A DNA stretch of 7,686 nucleotides from JAAYEA01 sp012689325 (lineage in GTDB: Bacteria; Chloroflexota; Anaerolineae; JAAYEA01), in the NCBI GenBank assembly GCA_036841525.1, contig DAITVZ010000129.1:1-7686 (forward strand), written 5' to 3'. How positions within the stretch are numbered: the stretch's first letter is position 1; every line of letters begins with the position of its first letter. Under the pieces are notes generated by a model. That model searched no databases. It saw only the letters and a program-made list of their open reading frames with translations, and was not told where the DNA came from. Below are positions 1 through 4,922 of the stretch, one piece after another. Both the position numbers and the translations under genes were made by a program.

Positions 1-64
1 CCACGTGCCCAATCGTTCCCACGTTCACATGCGGCTTATCCCGCACAAACTTTTCTTTGCCCAT
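1..64 (-). CDS. tuf: Elongation factor Tu, N-terminal fragment (runs off the window)
   Basis: This is the first 21 codons of EF-Tu, the GTPase that delivers aminoacyl-tRNA to the ribosome. The reverse strand reads MGKEKFVRDKPHVNVGTIGH then V, which is the typical EF-Tu start. The residues HVNVGTIGHV lead into the P-loop, which lies outside the window. The ATG (complement of 62-64) is preceded by a strong Shine-Dalgarno GAGGAGG (complement of 73-79) at 8 nt, so the start is secure. The gene lies 41 nt downstream of tRNA-Thr(GGU) and is most likely cotranscribed with the three tRNAs from the promoters at 391-458. No good promoter lies in the 41-nt gap. The GTPase motifs and the C-terminal domains cannot be seen here. 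Confidence 0.95.
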   Translation of the reverse strand, partial: MGKEKFVRDKPHVNVGTIGHV

Positions 65-105
65 TCGGCGATCCTCCTCAGTATAATGAACAAGATGTAG
101 TCAAG

Positions 106-178
106 AGCCCTCGACCAGATTTGAACTGGTGACCCCGTTCTTACCAAGAACGTGCTCTACCGACTGAGCCACGAGGGC
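106..178 (-). tRNA. tRNA-Thr, anticodon GGU
   Basis: A complete cloverleaf folds from the reverse strand. The acceptor stem GCCCTCG/CGAGGGC is perfect over 7 bp, and the D stem is GCTC/GAGC. The anticodon stem CGTTC/GAACG encloses loop TTGGTAA, giving anticodon GGT, which reads ACC and ACU. The T stem ACCAG/CTGGT encloses TTCAAAT. The discriminator is U. The next bases are CTT, so CCA is not encoded and must be added after transcription. Only 6 nt separate this gene from tRNA-Tyr, which implies a shared precursor. It occupies the thrT position next to tuf, as in the E. coli tufB operon. Confidence 0.97.
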
Positions 179-184
179 ATAAGG

Positions 185-267
185 TGGGCAGGGAAGGCTT
201 CGAACCTCCGAAGGCGTTTGCCAACTGATTTACAGTCAGTCCCCTTTGGCCACTTGGGTACCTGCCC
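185..267 (-). tRNA. tRNA-Tyr, anticodon GUA
   Basis: This is a class II tRNA on the reverse strand. The acceptor stem GGGCAGG/CCTGCCC has 7 bp. The D stem is CCC/GGG. The anticodon stem ACTGA/TCAGT encloses loop CTGTAAA with anticodon GTA. A long variable arm forms a GGC-AAAC-GCC hairpin, as expected for bacterial tRNA-Tyr. The T stem GGAGG/CCTTC has one G-U pair around TTCGAAG. The discriminator is A, followed by CCT, so CCA is nearly but not exactly encoded. The 34-nt spacer to the upstream tRNA-Thr(UGU) contains a 10-bp perfect palindrome, GCGCCGGCGC (290-299), which may act in processing or may simply reflect base composition. Confidence 0.97.
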
Positions 268-301
268 AGATTGTGAAACGCTGCTATCGGCGCCGGCGCA
301 G

Positions 302-374
302 AGCCGACGGTGGGAATTGAACCCGCAACCGGCGGTTTACAAAACCGCTGCTCTGCCGATTGAGCTACGTCGGC
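302..374 (-). tRNA. tRNA-Thr, anticodon UGU
   Basis: This is the first tRNA of the operon. The acceptor stem GCCGACG/CGTCGGC is perfect, and the D stem is GCTC/GAGC. The anticodon stem GCGGT/ACCGC encloses TTTGTAA with anticodon TGT, which reads ACA and other ACN codons by wobble. The T arm is GCGGG-TTCAATT-CCCAC, which leaves one C-A mismatch in an otherwise paired stem. The discriminator is U and CCA is not encoded. The gene begins about 10 nt downstream of the predicted start site of the proximal promoter, so the primary transcript has a very short 5' leader for RNase P to remove. Confidence 0.95.
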
Positions 375-390
375 GCTCATCCAGTAGCAT

Positions 391-418
391 ATTATACCGT
401 TTTCCCGGTAGCAGTCAA
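391..418 (-). promoter_or_regulatory. Proximal sigma70-type promoter (P2) of the tRNA-tuf operon
   Basis: The reverse strand carries TTGACT (complement of 413-418) and a perfect TATAAT (complement of 391-396), separated by 16 bp. The expected transcription start is near 384, only about 10 nt before the first base of tRNA-Thr(UGU). The sequence match is direct; promoter activity is inferred. Confidence 0.85.
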
Positions 419-429
419 GTCAGGAGCCA

Positions 430-458
430 AGTATACCGATTTTCGGCCCAAATGTCAA
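430..458 (-). promoter_or_regulatory. Distal sigma70-type promoter (P1) of the tRNA-tuf operon
   Basis: The reverse strand carries a perfect TTGACA (complement of 453-458) and TATACT (complement of 430-435) with 17-bp spacing. It lies 39 bp upstream of P2, measured between the -10 boxes. A short inverted repeat, CCGA-TTT-TCGG (436-446), sits inside the spacer. Two stacked strong promoters are typical of stable-RNA and translation operons. Confidence 0.8.
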
Positions 459-498
459 ATCATCGGCCTGCCCGACCCAACGCGCCCGGCGGGAGCGT

Positions 499-527
499 TT
501 GCCCGCCCCGGCCCCGCACGGTATAAT
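499..527 (+). promoter_or_regulatory. Sigma70-type promoter of the metallopeptidase gene
   Basis: A perfect TATAAT (522-527) lies 17 bp after TTGCCC (499-504), which matches 4 of 6 consensus -35 bases. The predicted start is near 534, giving a leader of about 47 nt before the TTG start codon. It is divergent from the tRNA-tuf promoters, with about 40 bp between the two -35 elements. Confidence 0.7.
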
Positions 528-536
528 GATACCACC

Positions 537-555
537 ATTTCGCCAGGGACGAAAT
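537..555. repeat. Inverted repeat at the 5' end of the metallopeptidase leader
   Basis: ATTTCG (537-542) and CGAAAT (550-555) are perfect 6-bp arms around a 7-nt loop. The element begins just downstream of the predicted start site near 534. It could be an operator or a 5' mRNA-stabilising hairpin. No T-run follows, so it is not a terminator. The role is unknown. Confidence 0.45.
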
Positions 556-566
556 CGGCGGGCGGT

Positions 567-573
567 GGGGAGG
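567..573 (+). promoter_or_regulatory. Ribosome binding site that fixes a TTG start
   Basis: GGGGAGG lies 7 nt upstream of the TTG at 581. A second TTG at 574 is out of frame with the downstream reading frame. The next in-frame ATG would remove the N-terminal helix, so this site supports the TTG start. Confidence 0.7.
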
Positions 574-580
574 TTGGGCC

Positions 581-946
581 TTGAGGCAGGTCGAGTTCGA
601 GCAGTTGGTGGCCGAGGCGCTGGATGCCTTGCCCGCCGAGATCCAGTCGTACATGGAGAATATCGTCGTCACCCTGGCCGATTGGCCCAGCCGCGCCGAG
701 CTGGAGAGCGTTGGCCGCGGCTCGCCCTACGAGCTGTTGGGCCTCTATCAGGGCGTCCCGCTCACCCAGCGCGGCCGCGCCTACAACATGACCCTCCCCG
801 ACCGCATCGTCATCTATCGCGGCCCCATCGAAGCCCTCGCGCGTCACCCCGATTCGATCCGCTACCACATCCAGCGCACCGTGGCCCACGAGATTGGCCA
901 CCACTTTGGCATCACCGACGAGGAGTTGCGGGCGCTGGGCTATTGA
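581..946 (+). CDS. Small zincin-like metallopeptidase family protein (121 aa)
   Basis: A predicted minimal Zn-dependent metallopeptidase of the 'possible zinc metallopeptidase' family (Zincin_1/MMP-like). The key motif H103-E-I-G-H107-H-F-G110-I-T-D113 is seen near the C terminus and fits HExxHxxGxxD. His103, His107 and Asp113 are the expected zinc ligands and Glu104 the catalytic base. There is no signal peptide or membrane segment, so the protein is probably cytoplasmic. The length of about 120 residues is usual for the family, and the start is TTG with a good Shine-Dalgarno. It appears monocistronic: it has its own promoter, and another promoter lies in the 89-nt gap before the next gene. 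The family is widespread in Actinobacteria and Chloroflexota. The substrate is not known, and proteolysis is inferred from the motif only. Confidence 0.88.
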   Translation: MRQVEFEQLVAEALDALPAEIQSYMENIVVTLADWPSRAELESVGRGSPYELLGLYQGVPLTQRGRAYNMTLPDRIVIYRGPIEALARHPDSIRYHIQRTVAHEIGHHFGITDEELRALGY

Positions 947-969
947 GCCGCCGCCCAGCGCTGCTCGTC

Positions 970-998
970 TTGTGGCCTGTGGCGGAGCGTGGTATAAT
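970..998 (+). promoter_or_regulatory. Extended -10 promoter of the five-gene operon
   Basis: TGG-TATAAT (TG at 990-991, hexamer 993-998) is an extended -10 element. The weak -35 candidate TTGTGG (970-975, 3 of 6 matches) sits 17 bp upstream, and the TG extension may compensate for it. The predicted start is near 1005, about 30 nt before the hydrolase ATG. No comparable promoter was noticed before the later genes of the cluster. Confidence 0.7.
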
Positions 999-1035
999 CC
1001 CAGGAATGCGTGAACCAGGAGGCTAGCGTCCAGAT

Positions 1036-2589
1036 ATGTCCACCCGGCGGGCGATGCTTGTGCAAGCGATCCTCTACCTTGGCGCCTGCCTGGGCATCAT
1101 CCTGGCCGTGCAGCAGCTTTGGGAGGCGGAGCGCGGCTTGCAGCACCTCCGCGCGCAGGTGGGCCAGGTCCCCGTGGAGGTCCTGCTGCCCGCCGAGCCG
1201 GAGGGCCCGCGGCCCGTTGTGGTCATCGCCCACGGCTTTTCCTCCTCCAAGCAAATGATGTCCCCCTTCGCCTATACCCTGGCGCGCCATGGCTATGTGG
1301 CCGCGACTCTGGACTGGAGCGGCCACGGGCGCAACCCCGGCCCTTTCCCCTATGACTGGAGCGCCGTGCATGCCGGCGACAGCGCGCTGACCCGGGAGCT
1401 GGAAGCGGTGCTCGCCTACGTCCGGTCGCTGCCCGAGGTGCGGGGCGAACAGGTGGCGCTCCTGGGCCATTCCATGGGCTCGGCCATCGTCACGCGCTAC
1501 GCCCGCGACCACGGGGAGATCGCGGCGACCATCGCCGTCTCGGCGATCTTTAGCGATGTGCTCCCCGCCCAGCCGCGCAACCTGCTGCTGCTCACCGGCG
1601 CGCTGGAGCTGCCGCGTCTCCAAGCCGCCGCCCGCGCCGCTTTCGAGGCCAGCGGCGGCGGCAGCGAGGGCGAGACGGCCGGCGCCCTCGCCGCCGGCGC
1701 CCTCGCCGCCGGCGACGCCCGCCGGCTGGTCTTGGTGCCCTGCGCCGATCACGCCACGGTGGCCCTCAGCCCGCGGGCCCTGCGCGAGACCGTGCAATGG
1801 CTGGATGGGACCTTTGGACGCGCCAGCGAGGGGGCGGTGGACACCCGCGCCGTCTGGGTGGGGCTCCTGGCCGCCTGCGCGCTGGTCCTCTTCTGGCCCG
1901 TCTCGCGCTGGCTCTTGCAGGGCTGGGTCGACCGGCCGGGGCCGTGCCCGCTCGAGCTCGTGGGCGTGCTGCTGGTGCTGGTCATCCCGGCGGTGGCGGC
2001 GCCGTTGCTGCTCCGCTGGCTGCCCTATCACACCCTCCCTCTTGCCGCGGGCGACTATGTCATGTCGCTGCTGGCCCTGCAAGGCATCCTGATGCTCGGG
2101 CTTTTGGCGGTGACGGGTTGTCTCGATGCGCCGACCCTGGGGCGCTTCTTTTCCGGGCGCGCCTGGTTGGCTGCCGCGCTCCTGACGGCCTGCCTTGTGC
2201 TGGCCGTGGGGTGGGCGCTGGACCGGACGCTGCTGTCCGCTTGGCCCACGCCGCAGCGCGCGATCGTCATCGGCGCGGCGTTCTTGCTGGTGGCGCCTTA
2301 TTTCGTCTGCGCCGATTACGTGACGCGCGCCGGCTCGCGGGGACTCAACCGCATCCTCCCGCTGCTGGCCAAAGCGATGTTGCTGGGTTCACTGGCCTGG
2401 GGCGCGTCGACCAGCGGCGGCAGCTCCGGCGTGCTGGTCCTCTTCCTGCCTGGCCTGGCCCTGCTGTTGGCCGTCGGCCAGCTCCTCAGCCGCCGCATCT
2501 ATGTGCTCACCGGCGAGCCGGTGGTGAGCGGCCTGTTCATGGCCCTGATCTTTGCCTGGCTCACGGGGACCGTGTTTCCCCTCGCCTAA
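1036..2589 (+). CDS. Alpha/beta hydrolase fused to a polytopic membrane domain (517 aa)
   Basis: Residues 1-30 hold one hydrophobic N-terminal helix. Residues about 45-260 form an alpha/beta hydrolase domain. It has an oxyanion-type HGFSSSK segment (66-72), DWSGHGRN (93-100) and the nucleophile elbow G144-H-S146-M-G148. A catalytic His is likely at 239 (ADHAT), and the acid may be Glu191 or a nearby residue. From about 272 to 512 there are some seven or eight hydrophobic segments, so the C-terminal half is membrane-embedded. The hydrolase domain lies between the N-terminal anchor and this bundle, and its side of the membrane cannot be fixed from sequence alone. Shine-Dalgarno AGGAGG (1017-1022) is 13 nt from the ATG, slightly long. 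First gene of the operon, 22 bp before the LOG gene. The substrate is unknown; esterase or lipase-like activity is the generic expectation. Confidence 0.85.
   Translation: MSTRRAMLVQAILYLGACLGIILAVQQLWEAERGLQHLRAQVGQVPVEVLLPAEPEGPRPVVVIAHGFSSSKQMMSPFAYTLARHGYVAATLDWSGHGRNPGPFPYDWSAVHAGDSALTRELEAVLAYVRSLPEVRGEQVALLGHSMGSAIVTRYARDHGEIAATIAVSAIFSDVLPAQPRNLLLLTGALELPRLQAAARAAFEASGGGSEGETAGALAAGALAAGDARRLVLVPCADHATVALSPRALRETVQWLDGTFGRASEGAVDTRAVWVGLLAACALVLFWPVSRWLLQGWVDRPGPCPLELVGVLLVLVIPAVAAPLLLRWLPYHTLPLAAGDYVMSLLALQGILMLGLLAVTGCLDAPTLGRFFSGRAWLAAALLTACLVLAVGWALDRTLLSAWPTPQRAIVIGAAFLLVAPYFVCADYVTRAGSRGLNRILPLLAKAMLLGSLAWGASTSGGSSGVLVLFLPGLALLLAVGQLLSRRIYVLTGEPVVSGLFMALIFAWLTGTVFPLA
1681..1710 (+). 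repeat. Two perfect 15-bp tandem copies inside the hydrolase gene
   Basis: The unit GGCGCCCTCGCCGCC occurs twice in perfect tandem, and a diverged third unit begins at 1711. The copies encode the repeated pentapeptide GALAA at residues 216-225, in an Ala/Gly-rich insertion before the His-bearing strand. The unit is a multiple of three, so a change in copy number would keep the frame. A slippage origin is likely. Confidence 0.8.
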
Positions 2590-2611
2590 TCCCGTCCGTT
2601 TGAGAAGCGAA

Positions 2612-3166
2612 ATGAACCATCCCGTTGTGACCGTTTTTGGCAGCGCCCAGATTCCCGAGGGCGATCCCCGCTACCAGCGGGCCGAACTGGCTGGCCGCCT
2701 GTTGGCCGAGGCCGGCTTCGCCGTCTGCAGCGGCGGCTACCAGGGCCTGATGGCCGCCGTCAGCCGGGGCTGCCAGGCCGCCGGCGGCCCCACCATCGGC
2801 GTCACGCTCAAGACCTTCGACCCCCGGCCCTGCAACCCCTGGATCGATCAGGAGATCAAGGCGCCCTCGTACCTGGCGCGCATGGAGCGCATGATCGGGC
2901 TGGGGCAGGGCTACCTGGTGCTGGATGGCGGCATCGGCACGCTGACCGAGCTGGGCATGGCCTGGAGCCTGCTGCAGATCGGCGAGATTCCGCGGCGCCC
3001 CTGTGTCCTCTTGGGCGAGGCCTGGTCCCAGTTTCTTACCTTCTCCCGGTCCCACCTGGTGGTGCGCGAAGCCGACTATGCCCTGCTCGCCTGCGCTGCC
3101 GACGCCGCCGAAGCGGTCCGGCGGCTCGCCGAGGCGGTCCGCTTGCTGGCCGAGGCGGCCCGATGA
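2612..3166 (+). CDS. LOG family (SLOG superfamily) protein, possible nucleotide phosphoribohydrolase (184 aa)
   Basis: A Rossmann-like LOG-fold protein. Known members cleave the N-glycosidic bond of nucleoside 5'-monophosphates, or bind nucleotides. Seen here are the N-terminal strand with FGSA (9-12), the SGGYQGLM loop (40-47), and D105-G-G-I-G-T-L-T-E113. The last of these corresponds to the family motif PGGxGTxxE with Asp in place of Pro. Arg90 and Glu113 align by eye with the catalytic Arg and Glu of LOG enzymes. The start is set at ATG 2612, where homology begins. An upstream ATG at 2552 would lie inside the hydrolase gene and add 20 unlikely residues. The Shine-Dalgarno is weak (GAGAAG, 2602-2607). 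The C terminus carries Ala/Glu/Arg heptads. The stop overlaps the next start by 4 bp. The family is confident; the enzymatic activity is not. Confidence 0.85.
   Translation: MNHPVVTVFGSAQIPEGDPRYQRAELAGRLLAEAGFAVCSGGYQGLMAAVSRGCQAAGGPTIGVTLKTFDPRPCNPWIDQEIKAPSYLARMERMIGLGQGYLVLDGGIGTLTELGMAWSLLQIGEIPRRPCVLLGEAWSQFLTFSRSHLVVREADYALLACAADAAEAVRRLAEAVRLLAEAAR
3107..3163 (+). repeat. 21-bp heptad repeats at the 3' end of the LOG gene
   Basis: Two full units (3107-3127, 3128-3148) and one partial unit (3149-3163) encode AEAVRRL, AEAVRLL and AEAAR. The DNA copies are imperfect but clearly related. The peptide should form an amphipathic C-terminal helix, possibly used for oligomerisation. Confidence 0.7.
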
Positions 3167-4107
3167 ACGACAAGCCAACCACCTCGCCGGCCGAGCCCAA
3201 GCCCGTCGCGACCTCGGCCAATCCCCCCTTTGGCCTCGTCGATCTCGCCATGTTGGGCGTGACCCTGGTCTGGGGCCTCAACTTTGCCGTCGTCAAGCAT
3301 ACCTTTGCCGAGATGCTCCCGCTGACCTTCAACGGCCTGCGCTTTGTCCTCTCTTCCGCGCTGATGCTGGCCCTCACCCTGCTCATCGACAAGAACCTGC
3401 GCGTCCGCCGAAGCGACGTGGCGCTGATCATCCTCACTGGCCTCATCGGCAACGGCCTCTACCAGATCCTCTTTATCAAGGGGCTGGCCCTGACCACGGC
3501 GGGCAATTCGGCGCTCTTGGTGGCCACCAACCCGATCTTTATCGCCCTCTTGACCGCCCTCTTTGGCCTGGAGCGGATCACGCCGCGCATGTGGGTGGGC
3601 ATCCTGCTCTCCTTCGCCGGCATCGTCCTGGTCATCGGCAGCTCGGACAAGGGCCTGGGGATCAACCCGCACACCTTGCCCGGCGACGCGCTCACCTTGC
3701 TGGCGGGGCTCTGCTGGGGCGTCTATGCCCTGCTGACCCGGCCCCTGGTGCGGCGCTACTCCCCCATCAAGGTCACCACCCTGTCCATGCTGGCGGGCAC
3801 CCCTCTGATCCTGCTGGCGGCCATCCCTGACCTGACGGCGCAGGATTGGTCAGCCATCACCCTGCGCGGCTGGGGCGGCCTGGGCTTTTCCTTCTTTCTC
3901 TCCATCTCGATGGCCTATATCGTCTATTCCAAGGCGATCAGCGTCATGGGCAACGCCCGCACCGGCATCTATTCCAACCTGGTCCCCGTGGTGACCATGA
4001 TCGCCGCGGCGCTGACCCTGGGGGAGCGGGTGGGCTGGCTGCAGGTCGGCGGCGCTTTGATCATCCTGGCGGGCATCTATCTCACCCGCGCCGGAGGCAG
4101 GCGCTGA
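3163..4107 (+). CDS. EamA/DMT-superfamily transporter (314 aa)
   Basis: A drug/metabolite transporter of the inner membrane, with ten predicted helices in two EamA repeats. Approximate helices: 25-45, 55-75, 84-104, 113-134, 143-161, 173-193, 203-222, 236-258, 265-285 and 291-309. Family signatures are visible in both halves: LVWGLNFAVVK (35-45) and FGLERITPRMWVGILLSFAGI (from 134) in the first, and LGERVGWLQVGGALIILAGIYL (from 286) in the second. The length of about 300 residues is normal. A Pro-rich cytoplasmic tail of about 22 residues precedes the first helix. The ATG overlaps the LOG stop (ATGA), and the TGA overlaps the next ATG (TGATG), which indicates translational coupling. DMT exporters carry amino acids, purines, nucleotide sugars and drugs; the substrate here is not determinable. 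Confidence 0.93.
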   Translation: MNDKPTTSPAEPKPVATSANPPFGLVDLAMLGVTLVWGLNFAVVKHTFAEMLPLTFNGLRFVLSSALMLALTLLIDKNLRVRRSDVALIILTGLIGNGLYQILFIKGLALTTAGNSALLVATNPIFIALLTALFGLERITPRMWVGILLSFAGIVLVIGSSDKGLGINPHTLPGDALTLLAGLCWGVYALLTRPLVRRYSPIKVTTLSMLAGTPLILLAAIPDLTAQDWSAITLRGWGGLGFSFFLSISMAYIVYSKAISVMGNARTGIYSNLVPVVTMIAAALTLGERVGWLQVGGALIILAGIYLTRAGGRR

Positions 4108-4922
4108 TGCCCACCCCTGGTGACGTGACGCTGGCCATGACCGTGCACGACCCGGATGGCCGCCTCTATGACCTGACCGCGGCCCATCAGCCCGCGCTGA
4201 ACGCCCTCTATGTCGGCGTCGTCGCGGTCTATTCGCACTCCACCGCCCCCGCCACGCTGGAGCTCTTGCGCCGGCAGGGCGTGGCCCTCTATCCTCAGGA
4301 GGAGGCGGCGGATATCGGGCGGCTGGGCCGGGTGCGCCTGGCTACCGTGGCCGCGGGTTTGGCCCTGGGATGCGACCATTGCCAGCTCGGCGACCACGAC
4401 CGCATGTTGCACTGGATGATGACCTACCCGGACGAGCTGGCGCGCGCCGTGCGCGAGGTGGCGGCGCACGATTTCCTGGTGCTGGGCCGGACCGACCGCG
4501 CCTTTGCCACCCATCCCCCCGCGCAGCAAGAGACGGAGCGCTTAGCCACCCATGCCTATGCCCTGGCCACCGGGCAGGAATGGGATATCACCGCCGGCTC
4601 GCGCGGGGTCTCCCGCCGGGCCTATGAGGCGCTGCGGCGCCACTCCCGCGAGCCCAGCGTGGCCACCGACGGCGAATGGCCGCTGGTCATCGGGCACCTG
4701 CCCGGCCTGCGGCTGGGGTATCTCGCCGTCGAGGGGCTCGAGTTCGAGACGGCGGACCGTTACGCCGCCGAGATCGCCGCCTTGGGTGGCCGCGAGGCCT
4801 GGATGCGGGCGCACTATGACACGCTGCCCTCCTGGTCCTTTCGCCTCGACCTGGCCTATCGCACCGTCGAGGCGATCCGCCGCGCCAGCGACCCCGCTTA
4901 CCTGAGAGATGTCCATGAATAG
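4107..4922 (+). CDS. Uncharacterised protein with GT-A glycosyltransferase-like features (271 aa)
   Basis: I do not recognise a named family. Visible features suggest a GT-A-type nucleotide-sugar transferase. There is an N-terminal beta/alpha region (AVYSHSTAPATLELLRRQGV), then a candidate metal-binding DxD, D96-H-D98, in LGDHDRMLHW (94-103). Next come FLVLGRTDRAFATHP (123-137), Q-T/E-rich ETERL (142-146), the WD/SRGVSR segment (159-170) and a TDGEWP motif (187-192) that could be the acceptor or base region. There are no membrane helices and no signal peptide, so it should be soluble and cytoplasmic. Codon use matches its neighbours. The start ATG shares its A with the upstream TGA stop, and the end overlaps the MATE gene. 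The fold assignment is inference from motif layout. An unrelated alpha/beta protein remains possible. Confidence 0.8.
   Translation: MPTPGDVTLAMTVHDPDGRLYDLTAAHQPALNALYVGVVAVYSHSTAPATLELLRRQGVALYPQEEAADIGRLGRVRLATVAAGLALGCDHCQLGDHDRMLHWMMTYPDELARAVREVAAHDFLVLGRTDRAFATHPPAQQETERLATHAYALATGQEWDITAGSRGVSRRAYEALRRHSREPSVATDGEWPLVIGHLPGLRLGYLAVEGLEFETADRYAAEIAALGGREAWMRAHYDTLPSWSFRLDLAYRTVEAIRRASDPAYLRDVHE

Noticed and set aside
80..104. Possible internal promoter between tRNA-Thr(GGU) and tuf
   Set aside because: TTGACT and TATACT are present on the reverse strand, but only 13 bp separate them, too short for sigma70. Cotranscription from P1/P2 is more likely.
152..526. Plus-strand frame of 124 codons
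   Set aside because: It runs through the tRNA genes and the divergent promoter region; the peptide is a translation of tRNA complements.
940..2082. 380-codon open frame on the minus strand
   Set aside because: It is antisense to the hydrolase gene and rich in Gly, His, Gln and Arg with no recognisable domain. The plus-strand frame has an intact catalytic motif and a promoter.
2552..2611. Upstream ATG extension of the LOG protein
   Set aside because: The 20 extra residues lie partly inside the hydrolase coding region and precede the start of family similarity. ATG 2612 directly precedes the first Rossmann strand.
2561..3178. 205-codon minus-strand frame over the LOG gene
   Set aside because: It is a shadow of a well-supported gene, with a compositionally biased translation and no ribosome binding site noticed.
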